From Leadbetterella byssophila DSM 17132 (lineage in GTDB: Bacteria > Bacteroidota > Bacteroidia > Cytophagales > Spirosomataceae), in assembly GCF_000166395.1 (NCBI RefSeq), contig NC_014655.1, positions 1,302,001 to 1,366,000 of the forward strand: 64,000 nucleotides of DNA, in the 5' to 3' direction. The notes under the pieces were generated by a model that saw only the letters and a program-made list of their open reading frames with translations, ran no database searches and was not told where the DNA came from. Below, in pieces: positions 25,606-38,874 of this stretch (its first letter is position 1; each line of letters opens with the position of its first letter). Both the position numbers and the translations under genes were made by a program.

Positions 25606-27120
25606 TTATATCACTTCTATAGGTGCAGAAACAATTCCCAAAGATTCAGATGAGGAGACATGTTCTGATTTGAACAGTTCTTTATCATTCAATAGGGATT
25701 TACCAAAGGAAGGAATCATGGCTTTCAACTTACTTTGCCATTCTTCTGTTGCCACCTTTTCAGGAAAACATTTATGAATCAAATCTATCATGATAGCTAC
25801 AGCAGTAGATGCTCCCGGAGAAGCTCCTAACAAGGCCGCTATACTACCATCTGCAGAATTCACTATCTCAGTCCCGAACTCTAATACGCCTCCTTCTTTC
25901 TCATCCTTTTTAATCACCTGCACACGCTGACCGGCTATTTCCAACTCCCAATCTTCCGCATTTGCAGTAGGGAAATATTCTCTTAATGCCTCTACTTTAT
26001 CATCTTGAGACTGGCTAACCTGGTTGATCAGATATTTAGTTAAGTCTAAGTTATCCCAACCTGCCTGAATCATGGGAAGTACATTATGTACTTTAATGGA
26101 TCCCGGAAGGTCAAGGAGCGAACCGTTTTTCAAGAATCTTGTAGAAAATCCTGCGTATGGTCCGAAAAGAAGAGCTCTTTCACCATCAATAAAACGTGTA
26201 TCTAAGTGTGGTACTGACATCGGTGGGGCTCCAACAGCAGCTTTACCATATACCTTAGCGTCATGTCTCTTGATGACTTCCTTATTGGTACAACGTAACC
26301 ATTGTCCGCCCACAGGGAAACCACCATATGCTTTACCTTCTGGAATATCAGATTTCTCTAGCAGCGGAAGAGATCCCCCTCCTGCACCGATAAACACAAA
26401 TTTGGCGTAGAAATCTATCTTAGTGTTTGTAGTTAAATTCTTAGCGGCCACCTTCCATCTTCCATCTTGGGTACGCTTAAGATCCTTAACTTCATGCGCT
26501 AACTTCATCACCACACCTTTCTCAAAGATCAGGTATTTTAACATTTTACGAGTTAGCGCCCCAAAGTTCACATCCGTTCCCCATTCTGCACGTGTAGCAG
26601 CTACAGGTTCGCCTTCCTCTCTGCCGTCCATGATTAGTGGTGCCCACTCTTTTATTTCATTGGCATTGTCTGTAAACTTCATTCCTTTGAAGAAATGCAC
26701 CTTAGTCAGAGTCTCGTAACGCTTCTTCAAGAAGTCCACATTCTTGTCTCCAAATACAAAGCTCATATGAGGAATGGTATGTATGAATTCCTCGGGCTTA
26801 TCTACCAGACCCTGGCGAACCAAATAGGCCCAATATTGTTTAGAAACTTCAAATTGTTCAAAAATTTTAATGGCCTTTTTAACGTCTATAGAACCATCTT
26901 CTTTTTCCGGTGTGTAGTTCAATTCACAAAGTGCGCTATGTCCGGTTCCTGCATTATTCCATGCATCTGAACTTTCCGCAGCAGGAGCATCAAGCCTTTC
27001 CAATATATGTATGGAAATATCTGGATGAAGTTCTTTCAGCATGGAGGCCAGTGTAGAACTCATGATTCCGGCACCGATCAGCACCACGTCTGCTTCTATG
27101 ATTTGTTTTGAGCCTGCCAT
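25606..27120 (-). CDS. mqo: Malate:quinone oxidoreductase
   Basis: Peripheral membrane FAD enzyme oxidising malate to oxaloacetate and passing electrons to menaquinone. 504 residues, full length. FAD loop VVLIGAGIMSSTLASML at the N-terminus, SSDAWNNAGTGHSALCELNYTP (the family's signature), and GASPGASTAVAIM near the C-terminus. In the TCA cycle it replaces or supplements NAD-malate dehydrogenase. The 282 bp upstream hold no supportable gene. Confidence 0.95.
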   Translation of the reverse strand: MAGSKQIIEADVVLIGAGIMSSTLASMLKELHPDISIHILERLDAPAAESSDAWNNAGTGHSALCELNYTPEKEDGSIDVKKAIKIFEQFEVSKQYWAYLVRQGLVDKPEEFIHTIPHMSFVFGDKNVDFLKKRYETLTKVHFFKGMKFTDNANEIKEWAPLIMDGREEGEPVAATRAEWGTDVNFGALTRKMLKYLIFEKGVVMKLAHEVKDLKRTQDGRWKVAAKNLTTNTKIDFYAKFVFIGAGGGSLPLLEKSDIPEGKAYGGFPVGGQWLRCTNKEVIKRHDAKVYGKAAVGAPPMSVPHLDTRFIDGERALLFGPYAGFSTRFLKNGSLLDLPGSIKVHNVLPMIQAGWDNLDLTKYLINQVSQSQDDKVEALREYFPTANAEDWELEIAGQRVQVIKKDEKEGGVLEFGTEIVNSADGSIAALLGASPGASTAVAIMIDLIHKCFPEKVATEEWQSKLKAMIPSFGKSLLNDKELFKSEHVSSSESLGIVSAPIEVI

Positions 27121-27402
27121 TCGATCTCTATAAAATATAATTGTCTGGTAAAATTAATAACCCTTCTAGAGAATGAAGAACATAATTGGAAGATAATAGT
27201 GTAAGCAATAAAGAAAAGTCAACTTTATTCCTGTTAAATACTATTTTACTAACGAATTGGCATTCAGTATAATTGCAGGCCGTAATCTTATAAAAATCCA
27301 CATCTTTCCCTTTACCCCTACATTTCGCCATCTGGTCTACGCTCCATTGCTTATTTAAAGTTCCCTGCGTATTTTACCCCCCTTTAACGAAAACGAACTT
27401 CT

Positions 27403-29925
27403 ATGAAGAAACTTCTCTTATTTTTTATGTTCACTTGCTTTATTTCAATGGCGCAAGTGGATCTCAAGTACTATTTACCGGAAGGACAAAGCTATGACCC
27501 TAGCATTCCAACTCCCAAATCTTTTTTAGGTTATGAAGTAGGTGAGCAGCACGCCTCTCCTTACGAAGTAAATGCCTATTTTCGTGAGTTAGCAAAGCAT
27601 TCGAAAAGAATGAAAGTTGAAACCTATGCCAGAACTTATGAACATAGAGAACTTCTACTGGTCACTTTTACTTCTCCCGAAAACCTAGGTAAACTAGATC
27701 AAATCAAAGCGGAACACCAAAAGCTGGTTAATCCGGAAACTTCAAAGAATCTGAAGTTAAAAGATATGCCACTTGTAGTGTGGATGGGATATTCTGTACA
27801 CGGAAACGAGGCTTCAGCCATCAACGCTTCCCTACTGGCAGGTTACCATTTAGCAGCTGCTCAAGGTCCCGAAATCGATGCCCTATTTGCTAATACCATC
27901 ATTTTAGTAGACCCTTGCCTGAACCCTGACGGAGCTACAAGATTTTCAACTTGGGTAAATCATAACAGAAGCCAAACCCTGGTTTCTGACCCTAACAGTA
28001 GAGAGTTCAAAGAAACATGGCCTAACGGTAGAACGAACCACTACTGGTTTGACCTGAATAGAGACTGGTTATACCAACAGCACCCGGAAAGCCGTGGAAG
28101 ACTGGCTAAATTCTACGAGTGGAGACCAAACATATTGACTGACCATCATGAAATGGGTACTAACTCTACCTTCTTCTTCCAACCGGGTATTCCCGCAAGA
28201 ACCCACCCTATGACTCCTAAAAGCAACATTGCTTTAACAGCAAAGATTGGTACCTATCATGCAAAGGCTTTGGACAAAATAGGTTCTGCGTATTACACTC
28301 AGGAAAACTATGACGATTTCTACTATGGTAAGGGCTCTACCCTTCCCGATGTTAACGGCGCAATAGGTATCCTTTTCGAGCAGGCCAGCTCAAGAGGTCA
28401 CCTTCAAGAGAGTGTAAATGGACCATTGAGTTTCCCTTTCACCATAAGAAATCAGTTTGTAACCACGCTTTCTACCTTGGCAGCAGCTAAGGACATGAGA
28501 GAGGAACTATTGAATCACCTGAAAGACTTCTATTCTGAGAAGCCCTCGGGAGATATTAAAGCCTATGTTTTTGGCGGAAGTAATGACAAAGTAAGCACTT
28601 GGGAGATGGTTAATATGCTTCGTAGAAACCAAATCGAAGTGTATGCATTGAAAAATTCTGAGCAAATTGGAGGTAAATCCTTCACTAAAGGTGATGCTTA
28701 TGTAGTGCCTATGAATCAGCCTCAGCATCGCTTGATTACTTCAATGTTTGAAAGAAGAACCACCTTCCAGGATTCAGCTTTCTATGATATCTCTGCCTGG
28801 ACAACTCCACTTTGTATGAATGTACCCTTTGCTGAAGCCAAAACAGTACCTGCTCTAGGTGAGAAAATAGGCAATTTGGCGTTCCCTGCAGGACAAGTAA
28901 TTGGAGAAAGTACACTGGGTTACGTTTTTGAGTGGGACAGTTACTTTACTTCAAGAGCAAGTTATGAACTTTTGAAAAAAGGATACACTCTGAAGTACGC
29001 TACCGCTCCATTTACTATGAATGTTCAAGGTTCGCCTAAAGAGTTCTCTTATGGTACCGTCCAGGTAATTGGTAGTGGAATCAAATCTGAGTTAGAAAAA
29101 TTAGCACAAAGAGATGGAATCATATTCTACGCTATTCCTTCGGGATTAACAGATAAAGGTATCAACATGGGTTCAGAGAAATTCCGCAAGATGGAACTTC
29201 CTTCTGTATTGATGATTACCGGGGATGGTGTAGACGCAAATGATGCAGGTGAAGTATGGCACTTACTAGACACTCGTGTTCACCTTCCTTTAACTTTTGC
29301 AGATATTTCTCAAGTGAACCGTATGAATTTGAGTAAATACTCGCATATCGTCCTAAACCACGGAAGATACAATGAGCTATCCGGAGAGAAATTGAAACAA
29401 TATGTGGAAGCGGGCGGTACCCTAATCGCTCTAGGTGACGGTGCTACTTGGGCTTCCAGAAACAAGATCGGAAATGCAACGTTTAAGGCTACCGTAGGCG
29501 CAGATACCAAAGGTAAAAAGTTACCTTATGCTAACCAAACGGACATTAATGGAGCCATGTCTACTGCTGGTACCATCTTTGAAGTAAAACTGGACGTTTC
29601 TCATCCCCTTGCTTATGGATACAAACAAGAAACCCTACCTTATTTCAAAGTGAACAACTTGGTATTTGAAGACACTCAAAACGCCTTCAATACTCCATTA
29701 ATGTTTACAGAAAATCCTTTGATGGCAGGTTATGTTCATCCTAAGAACTTGGAGCGCATTAAGAAAAGCCCTGCAGCTGTAGCGCAAAGAGTGGGCGGTG
29801 GACAAGTGATCAGCTTTACAGATAACCCTAACTTTAGAGCCTTCTGGTACGGAACAAACAAGTTGTTCCTAAATGCTATCTTCTTCGGAAAGAGCATAGG
29901 AGGAGGAAGATTTGGTGAAGAATAA
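27403..29925 (+). CDS. Secreted M14 zinc carboxypeptidase with C-terminal GATase-like domain
   Basis: 840 residues. Signal peptide ends SMAQ. The M14 domain (about 45-340) shows zinc ligands in HGNE (H133, E136) and TDHHEMG (H248 or H249), substrate-site DLNRDW, and a Glu in GILFEQASSRG. Residues beyond 380 hold PFGGS-type strands and a class I glutamine-amidotransferase-like or BPL-like fold (LSKYSHIVLNHGRYN, YVEAGGTLIALGDGA). Such large M14 proteins are periplasmic peptidases in Bacteroidota, likely in nutrient or peptidoglycan peptide turnover. Confidence 0.88.
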   Translation: MKKLLLFFMFTCFISMAQVDLKYYLPEGQSYDPSIPTPKSFLGYEVGEQHASPYEVNAYFRELAKHSKRMKVETYARTYEHRELLLVTFTSPENLGKLDQIKAEHQKLVNPETSKNLKLKDMPLVVWMGYSVHGNEASAINASLLAGYHLAAAQGPEIDALFANTIILVDPCLNPDGATRFSTWVNHNRSQTLVSDPNSREFKETWPNGRTNHYWFDLNRDWLYQQHPESRGRLAKFYEWRPNILTDHHEMGTNSTFFFQPGIPARTHPMTPKSNIALTAKIGTYHAKALDKIGSAYYTQENYDDFYYGKGSTLPDVNGAIGILFEQASSRGHLQESVNGPLSFPFTIRNQFVTTLSTLAAAKDMREELLNHLKDFYSEKPSGDIKAYVFGGSNDKVSTWEMVNMLRRNQIEVYALKNSEQIGGKSFTKGDAYVVPMNQPQHRLITSMFERRTTFQDSAFYDISAWTTPLCMNVPFAEAKTVPALGEKIGNLAFPAGQVIGESTLGYVFEWDSYFTSRASYELLKKGYTLKYATAPFTMNVQGSPKEFSYGTVQVIGSGIKSELEKLAQRDGIIFYAIPSGLTDKGINMGSEKFRKMELPSVLMITGDGVDANDAGEVWHLLDTRVHLPLTFADISQVNRMNLSKYSHIVLNHGRYNELSGEKLKQYVEAGGTLIALGDGATWASRNKIGNATFKATVGADTKGKKLPYANQTDINGAMSTAGTIFEVKLDVSHPLAYGYKQETLPYFKVNNLVFEDTQNAFNTPLMFTENPLMAGYVHPKNLERIKKSPAAVAQRVGGGQVISFTDNPNFRAFWYGTNKLFLNAIFFGKSIGGGRFGEE

Positions 29926-29931
29926 GAAAGA

Positions 29932-29968
29932 AGAGGCTGTCCAAAAAGGTCAGCCTCTCATGTTTTTT
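29932..29968 (+). terminator. Intrinsic terminator of the M14 peptidase gene
   Basis: Stem AGAGGCTG/CAGCCTCT (29932-29939 with 29951-29958), then a TGTTTTTTG tail. Confidence 0.75.
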
Positions 29969-30052
29969 GTTATCTTTATTCGTACCCCCCTCAGGCAGGG
30001 TGTCTAAATATTCAATTCTCAGACCACTCATCTACCTTTTTAGACGGCTCCT

Positions 30053-31291
30053 TTATTCCTCCTTTATGATTTGATATTCTACTCTCCTATTCTTTCGCCT
30101 ATTTTCTTCCGTGTCATTTGGAGAAACAGGTTTAGAACTTCCATAACCTTTGAACTTGATCCTAGAGGTTTCTATACCTTGTTCTATAAGGTACTGACGT
30201 ACATTATAGGCTCTATCATTCGACAATTGCAAATTTGCCCTGGCATCCCCCTGATTATCCGTATGGCCTTCGATTTGGATTTTATAGGTAGGATTAACTT
30301 TTAAGTATTGGACCAGTTGACTCAATTGCTCATAGGACTCCGGTAAGATCTGTGCCTGACCTACATTAAAATAAACCTTGTCCAATTTGAAGGTAGACTC
30401 TTCTACTTGTTCACCCACAGCCTCCTGAGGTTCCCTTTCTATACTTTGTGAAGGCTCCAAGAAAAAGTCCTTTTGAAAACTGCCGGACTTCAAGAATACC
30501 TTAATATTCAGTTTTTCTTTTAGGGGCTCATATCCAGTAGCTTCCACAGAGAAATCCAGTTCTTCATCATTGACTAAAAACTCATACTTACCTGTTCTGG
30601 AAGTCTGTAAGGAATCCCGCTGAGTACCTGAAATCACTCGAATCTTAGCATTTAATGTTTTCCCCGAGACAGCATCCATCACTTTTCCGTAGACCCGGAA
30701 GTCTTCAGGCTTCAAAACCTCTACAGGAGTATCTACTGCAGGCTTCCTATCTTTTGGATTATTGATTTTAATACCCTTAAAGTTCCAATATTGATAAGTA
30801 CCTTCCTTATCATACTCATACTCTATGAGATCAATCTTCTCAAAGCCTGCCGGAATACGTTCAAAATACACTTTGAAAAAATATTTCTTCCCAGGTTCTA
30901 CGGCTTTTCTTTCCGGTGCAACTGGAATATTGGAAGCTTTTATAAACTTAAAAGTCTGTCCATTGGGAAGTACAACTTGAGATCCGGGTTGGAAACTGAT
31001 GGTTTGTTCCCCTCTAAGTCTTTGCCGAAAAAACTTTAAAGCCTCATCCCTATCCATACCCATATTATGTAATCTACGTGCTAAATCCGGATTCTCATCC
31101 ATGAATTTATCAAACTCCTTTTCATCAGATTTATCGTAGAACTGCATGTGGAATACGGTGTATTCCTCTGTAATCTCAATCTTGTTTATAAATACATTCT
31201 GTGCAGATTTCTTCTCTATACTTGGATTAGGAGTAACTTGTCCAAAGGTATGGAAAGTAAATAGGTAAAGAATTAAAAATATAGCTCTCAT
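30053..31291 (-). CDS. OmpA-family protein with carboxypeptidase-regulatory-like domain
   Basis: 412 residues with signal peptide (ends HTFGQ). Middle region (about 195-275) has the Ig-like regulatory fold (VYGKVMDAVSGKTLNAKIRVI). The C-terminal OmpA domain (300-410) shows FNVGQAQILPESYEQL, GHTDNQGDARANLQLSNDRA and the final ENRRKNRRVEY, so it binds peptidoglycan. No membrane beta-barrel is evident. Likely a periplasmic or outer-membrane-linked cell-wall anchor. Confidence 0.85.
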   Translation of the reverse strand: MRAIFLILYLFTFHTFGQVTPNPSIEKKSAQNVFINKIEITEEYTVFHMQFYDKSDEKEFDKFMDENPDLARRLHNMGMDRDEALKFFRQRLRGEQTISFQPGSQVVLPNGQTFKFIKASNIPVAPERKAVEPGKKYFFKVYFERIPAGFEKIDLIEYEYDKEGTYQYWNFKGIKINNPKDRKPAVDTPVEVLKPEDFRVYGKVMDAVSGKTLNAKIRVISGTQRDSLQTSRTGKYEFLVNDEELDFSVEATGYEPLKEKLNIKVFLKSGSFQKDFFLEPSQSIEREPQEAVGEQVEESTFKLDKVYFNVGQAQILPESYEQLSQLVQYLKVNPTYKIQIEGHTDNQGDARANLQLSNDRAYNVRQYLIEQGIETSRIKFKGYGSSKPVSPNDTEENRRKNRRVEYQIIKEE

Positions 31292-31367
31292 ATCACGTAT
31301 TATAATTCCTAATTTTAAACGTTATACTGATTTAGATTGTTACCTAATTTTATCTTAAAAAAAGTTA

Positions 31368-31790
31368 ATGCGTCTCTGGTCTCTCCATCCATGTTATTTA
31401 GATACAAAAGGTTTACTCGCCTTATGGCGGGAGGCACTTTTGGCCAAGAATGTTTTAGAAGGTATGACCAAAGGTTACAAAAATCATCCGCAATTAGATA
31501 GATTCAAAAAATACGGTCCTGAATTTATCCACCCCTTTCTTCAAGTGGTTTATGAGGAAGCTCATGCCCGAGGATACCGTTTTGATCAGAGCAAATTTAA
31601 CAAGTTATCTTTCTCCACTCCAATACCTGTAACTACGGGACAAATTGCATTTGAAAAAGAACATCTATTACGAAAGCTACAAGAAAGAGCTCCGGGTTGG
31701 ATAAAAAATCTTGAAATTGCCCAAAATCCACGTCTAAACCCTCTTTTTATACGTGTAGACGGGGAAATTGAACCTTGGGAGAGGGCTTAA
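31368..31790 (+). CDS. Pyrimidine-dimer DNA glycosylase (endonuclease V family)
   Basis: 140 residues. The N-terminus MRLWSLHPCYLDTKGLLALWREALLAKNVL and the following GYKNHPQLDRF match the Pyr_excise family related to T4 endonuclease V. These enzymes start repair of UV cyclobutane dimers by cutting the glycosidic bond and the DNA strand. Cytoplasmic. Divergent from the OmpA-family gene with a 76-bp gap. The UV-repair role is from family knowledge only. Confidence 0.8.
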   Translation: MRLWSLHPCYLDTKGLLALWREALLAKNVLEGMTKGYKNHPQLDRFKKYGPEFIHPFLQVVYEEAHARGYRFDQSKFNKLSFSTPIPVTTGQIAFEKEHLLRKLQERAPGWIKNLEIAQNPRLNPLFIRVDGEIEPWERA

Positions 31791-31885
31791 AAAAATATCT
31801 TTCGCGAAGATCTTGTCTACCAGAGTCTTACTTCTACTTCAAAAAATCTTCATCTGCACAAAGGTAGAAACCCGAAAAAAAGTGC

Positions 31886-31893
31886 TAACTTTG
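31886..31893 (+). promoter_or_regulatory. -7 promoter element of pyrG
   Basis: TAACTTTG matches TAnnTTTG and lies 25 bp before the start codon. The -33 region is not recognisable. Confidence 0.5.
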
Positions 31894-31903
31894 TATCCCG
31901 TAA

Positions 31904-34489
<2,586 letters not shown>

Positions 34490-34518
<29 letters not shown>

Positions 34519-35257
34519 TCTCTGCAAACTGAAGGTAATCCAGCTGCTCCGCTCGTTTATTGGCATATGGAAACTCTTGCTGAGCAGACACCGGCTTCAA
34601 GGCATTTGAAAGCATCTTCCTCCTTTGGTTGAAGGCCGTTTTCACTACTAACTTGAATTTCTTATAGTCGCAATCCAGTTTCTTATCCATATTTCTAACC
34701 AAACGAATCACTCCTGAATCCACTTTTGGAGGAGGATCAAAAGCGCCGGGTGGAACAGTAAAGCTATATTCTATATCATAGAACGCTTGCAAAAGCACGC
34801 TTAAAATACCATAATCTTTATTTCCAGGTTTCGAGGCTAATCTAACCCCTACCTCCTTTTGAACCATACCCACTACTTCCTTCACCTGATCTCTGTAGTC
34901 CAGCACTTTGAAGAAAATTTGGGAGGAAATATTATAAGGGAAATTACCAATTATCCCAAAATCCCCTTCCGTGTTTAGTCGCTCAGAAAGATTCATTTGG
35001 AGAAAATCCGCATCAAATAGCTTCTCATCTGTATAACCGTATTGATGCTGCAAATAGGCCACAGATTCCTTGTCTATTTCTACTAAATATAGGTCTAAAT
35101 CCGTCCTTTCACGTAGATACTGCGTAAGTACACCCATTCCAGGCCCTATCTCTAAAACCTTCTTAGGACCTTGATAAAGTTCGGTAATTCTTTTGGCGGC
35201 ACTCAGGTCTTTTAGGAAATGTTGACCCAAATGTTTCTTTGCCTTAACTTTTTCCAA
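34490..35257 (-). CDS. rsmA: 16S rRNA dimethyladenosine transferase
   Basis: Dimethylates the two adjacent adenosines near the 3' end of 16S rRNA (KsgA activity). 255 residues: KKHLGQHFLKD at the N-terminus, SAM loop VLEIGPGMGVLT, and catalytic NFPYNIS (NxPY). The C-terminal helical domain is complete. Its unusually long convergent overlap with the preceding gene removes any room for a terminator. Confidence 0.95.
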
Positions 35258-35345
35258 TTCTCTCCAATTAATATGCGAAATTAGGTATAATCAGCGGTTA
35301 AAGGAGCCTGAATCCACTTATATTTGTAATCTTAGTGCATCACGT

Positions 35346-38300
35346 ATGGCAAAACAGGTTTCTCATTCCCCGGAATACATCCATTTTTTAGAGGATTTCG
35401 TTGAAAACACTTCTGAGATCAACTTCATATTGAACCAAACGGGAGAATTCATCTTCGTTAACTCTGCCTTTGTAAAAACCCTGGGTTACCAAAAGGAGGA
35501 AGTAAGAGGGAAAAAGATTACCGACTATCTACATCCCCAATTCAAAGAAGAAATCATCAAGGGAATTCTGGGTCTCCAATTGGGTGAACACCTGCATGAC
35601 ACCACTTTGGTACTTAGAAATAAATTAAAGAAGAGAGTTTACCTTTTGGGTGATGTCCATTATTCAGAAATCAATCATGGGCTAAGAGCCTACAGATTTA
35701 TCCTGAGAGATATTACGATAAGAAGAAGAGCTGAAGCGGCTCAAAATCTGTACTTTGCCATAGCCCAAAGTAACCTGAATACCAGAAGCCTGGAAGACTT
35801 CCTTGCCCAGGTTCACTTGAACCTAAAAAAGAACATTTACGCCAATAACTTCTTTGTGGCGGTTTTTGACTATAAAGATAGTAGCATCAACTTCCCATAT
35901 CACGTAGATGAATTCTTTGATACAGGCCAAAACTATCTTAAAAGGCGACTAGGGAACGGTTTGATAGAATACTCCCTCTTGCAAAAGAAACCTTTGGTCC
36001 TAAACCGCCAGGAGCTAGAGGAGCTAATAGAAAGAGAAAAACTGTTTATCTACGAATCTATCCTTCCAGCAGTACAGATCTTAGTGCCTCTGAAAGTGAA
36101 TGAAGAAGTGGTGGGGGTGATTGGTATAAAATCTTATTCGGATGAGAACAAGTTCAGTTCCAATGACCTGGAGCTACTTCAATTCGTTTCGGGACAGATT
36201 GCCATGACCATGGAAAGAAAGCGAGCAGAAGCCGATCTGGAGCTTCAAACCGCCCGCTTAAAAGCCCTCTTCGATAGTAGTTCTCACTTGCTTTGGACAG
36301 TGAACACCAGACGCCAACTCAGTTCCATGAACAGGAACTACTACAATATTGTCTATAGCCAATTAGGTGAAGAGCCCAAAATCAATACCAGCATTGAACG
36401 CTACGGATGGAAGCTCTTCAATCCGGACGATAAACCCATGATCCGTGAGAAGTACAACCTGGCTTTCCAAGGAAAACCCCAGTATTTTGAACTTCATTGG
36501 GGACAGAAGAACGGAGGGCCCGACTGGTATGAATTCCACTTAAACCCTATCATTTCAGGTGAAAACGGCGAAGTAGAGGAGGTGTCCGGTATTGCTAGAA
36601 ATATCACGGAAAATAAGAAAGCCCTTCTGGATCTTCAGAAAAGTGAGAATAAGTTCAGAAACATCATTGAATCATTCATTGACATCTACTATAGATCTGA
36701 CCTAGCCGGAAATATCACCATGATATCTCCTTCTGTGTATAAGCATACGGGATACCGGGAAGAAGAAGTGATTCATCAAAAAGTGGATCAATTCTTTGAA
36801 GACGTGGTGGACTCTTCAAAGAACATCAAAACCCTTTTGAAATCCGGTAACATCACGAACTATGAAGTTCGGGTGAAAAGAAAAGACGGCAGTATACGTC
36901 AATTCATGTTGAACATCCGGATGATCAAGAATGAAAAAGGCACTCCTATAGAAGTAGAAGGAGTAGCCAGGGATGTAACGGAACTACTTAGAAGTGCGGA
37001 TGAGCTCAAAAAAGCTAAAGAAGAGGCAGAACACTTATTGAAAGTAAAGGAACAGTTCCTGGCTAACATGAGCCATGAAATACGTACGCCTATGAACGGT
37101 ATCATAGGAATGATTGACGTATTAAACGAAACGGAACTGGACAAGTCGCAAAGAGAATATGTAAATACCATTAGAAACTCTTCAGAAACGCTTCTGACCA
37201 TCTTAAATGACATTTTGGATCTATCTAAGTTAGAAGCGGGTCAAATGAACGTAGAAAAGAAACCCTTTGACCTGAAAGAAATGCTGAAGAACCTGGTGGC
37301 TCTGTTCAAACAAAAAGCGGCGGAAACCAATAACCTCCTCAAATTCGAATGGGACCCCAAAGTTCATCCGTATATCATAGGAGACAGAATCCGACTATTG
37401 CAGATCTTGTCCAACTTGACCTCTAATGCCATCAAGTTTACACAAAATGGAAATGTAATAATCCGGATCCAATGGGAAGGACAGGATGAGAAGACCCAAT
37501 TCTTACGTTTCGAGGTAGCTGATACGGGTATTGGTATATCTGAAGAGAATCAGAAAAAGTTGTTTACCAGCTTCCAGCAGTTGGATATTTCTACCAAAAA
37601 AGCCTTTGGTGGAACGGGACTAGGACTTGTCATCTCTAAGCAATTAGTAGAAATCATGGGTGGGGAGATAGGTCTTACTTCCAAGCTGGGAGAAGGTTCT
37701 GTATTCTGGTTTACTCTCCCTGCCGGTCTGGCAGTGGAAGGTGAAATCCACGAGAAAGCTAGCGCTGATACAGAAATTTCTATCGAAGGATATTTTAAAG
37801 ATTTCAGTCCAAAAATTCTGCTGGTAGATGACAATGCTATCAACCGCAAGGTAGCTATGGAGATATTGAAGAAAGCAAATTGTCACGTTATAGGGGCTGA
37901 TTCAGGCATGAAGGCCCTAGACACCTTCCAGAATAACCCGGACTTTGACCTGATTCTAATGGATATCCAAATGCCAGAAATGGATGGAATAGAAACCACG
38001 AAGATCCTGAGAGAGAAGTTTGGTTCAAAGCTTCCTAAAGTGGTGGCCATGACGGCTTACAGCATGGAGAATGATAGAGAAAAGTTTCTTTCCTCCGGCA
38101 TGGACAACTATCTGGCTAAACCTATTCGCGCTAATCTCCTGATTCAAAAGGTAGAAGAATGTCTTAAGGGTAAATCCATATCCAAAAGAACGGTTAAAGT
38201 AACCACAGCCAGCATAGAGCCCACTGTACCTGCGTTTGATCTAGAAGTAATCAATGGCTTAAAGGAGATGGTAGGAGAAGAAATGCTAAGATCTGTTTTT

Positions 38301-38576
38301 GAAGATTTTGAGACAGAGGCCAGCGAACAATTAAGCGCGGTAAAGGATGCCTATATAAGAAAGGATGTAGTGACTATCCAAAAGGAACTACACACCTTAA
38401 AAGGAAATTCCGGCACCATAGGATTGATGAGAATTCATGAGATCACAAAAGCCATAGAAGTACCTGCAAAAGACGGGATTTTAGACGGCTTCGAAGAGAA
38501 AATGCAAGCCTTAGAAAGGGAATTCCAATATTTCAGATTGAATTATCCCGGTATAACCGGAGGAGCGCAGGAGTAA
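35346..38576 (+). CDS. Soluble hybrid histidine kinase: PAS-GAF-PAS-PAS-HisKA-HATPase-REC-Hpt
   Basis: 1076 residues, no membrane helix. Order: PAS (15-125), GAF (135-295), two PAS units (305-430 and 440-560), HisKA with NMSHEIRTPMNG, HATPase with DTGIGIS and GGTGLGL, receiver with acid pair VDDNAINRKV and phospho-acceptor in ILMDIQMPEMDG, and a C-terminal Hpt domain with ELHTLKGNSGTIG. All phosphorelay residues are present. No output regulator is adjacent, so it is an orphan relay protein that senses an intracellular signal. Confidence 0.92.
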   Translation: MAKQVSHSPEYIHFLEDFVENTSEINFILNQTGEFIFVNSAFVKTLGYQKEEVRGKKITDYLHPQFKEEIIKGILGLQLGEHLHDTTLVLRNKLKKRVYLLGDVHYSEINHGLRAYRFILRDITIRRRAEAAQNLYFAIAQSNLNTRSLEDFLAQVHLNLKKNIYANNFFVAVFDYKDSSINFPYHVDEFFDTGQNYLKRRLGNGLIEYSLLQKKPLVLNRQELEELIEREKLFIYESILPAVQILVPLKVNEEVVGVIGIKSYSDENKFSSNDLELLQFVSGQIAMTMERKRAEADLELQTARLKALFDSSSHLLWTVNTRRQLSSMNRNYYNIVYSQLGEEPKINTSIERYGWKLFNPDDKPMIREKYNLAFQGKPQYFELHWGQKNGGPDWYEFHLNPIISGENGEVEEVSGIARNITENKKALLDLQKSENKFRNIIESFIDIYYRSDLAGNITMISPSVYKHTGYREEEVIHQKVDQFFEDVVDSSKNIKTLLKSGNITNYEVRVKRKDGSIRQFMLNIRMIKNEKGTPIEVEGVARDVTELLRSADELKKAKEEAEHLLKVKEQFLANMSHEIRTPMNGIIGMIDVLNETELDKSQREYVNTIRNSSETLLTILNDILDLSKLEAGQMNVEKKPFDLKEMLKNLVALFKQKAAETNNLLKFEWDPKVHPYIIGDRIRLLQILSNLTSNAIKFTQNGNVIIRIQWEGQDEKTQFLRFEVADTGIGISEENQKKLFTSFQQLDISTKKAFGGTGLGLVISKQLVEIMGGEIGLTSKLGEGSVFWFTLPAGLAVEGEIHEKASADTEISIEGYFKDFSPKILLVDDNAINRKVAMEILKKANCHVIGADSGMKALDTFQNNPDFDLILMDIQMPEMDGIETTKILREKFGSKLPKVVAMTAYSMENDREKFLSSGMDNYLAKPIRANLLIQKVEECLKGKSISKRTVKVTTASIEPTVPAFDLEVINGLKEMVGEEMLRSVFEDFETEASEQLSAVKDAYIRKDVVTIQKELHTLKGNSGTIGLMRIHEITKAIEVPAKDGILDGFEEKMQALEREFQYFRLNYPGITGGAQE

Positions 38577-38585
38577 TTCCTGCGT
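38567..38585. terminator. Weak hairpin at the hybrid-kinase stop
   Basis: 7-bp stem CGCAGGA/TCCTGCG with loop GTAAT that contains the stop codon. There is no real T-run on the plus strand, so termination here is tentative. Confidence 0.35.
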
Positions 38586-38588
38586 CCC

Positions 38589-38849
38589 TCATTTGGCAGT
38601 AAACCTTCTGATCAAAAGTACGACCAATAAGATTACAGCTGCACCTACAAATGCCTCTATCACTCTGCTGATAAACTCAGGCAGTCCTAACATGGTGTGG
38701 ATTTCTCCATCAAAGAGCCAACTTCCTACAAATGCACCTGCAATACCAAGGATAATTTGAACAAGTAGGGATAGACTAAACTTCTTAAAAGCTAAGTCTG
38801 CTAGCCAACCGGCAATAGCACCCACTAAGATGGTTACGAGTAGATTCAT
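38589..38849 (-). CDS. GlsB/YeaQ/YmgE-family small membrane protein
   Basis: 86 residues with three hydrophobic segments and the Gly-rich pattern of the transglycosylase-associated family (VGAIAGWLADLAFKK, LGIAGAFVGSWLF). A stress-induced inner-membrane protein in other bacteria; biochemical function unknown. Same strand as kbp and just downstream of it, but separated by a terminator. Confidence 0.85.
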   Translation of the reverse strand: MNLLVTILVGAIAGWLADLAFKKFSLSLLVQIILGIAGAFVGSWLFDGEIHTMLGLPEFISRVIEAFVGAAVILLVVLLIRRFTAK

Positions 38850-38874
38850 AAAGATAAAATTTGGGTTGAATAAT

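Noticed and set aside
27128..27331. 67-codon frame upstream of mqo on the minus strand
   Set aside because: Low-complexity, no recognisable motif, no promoter or start context; it looks like leader DNA of mqo.
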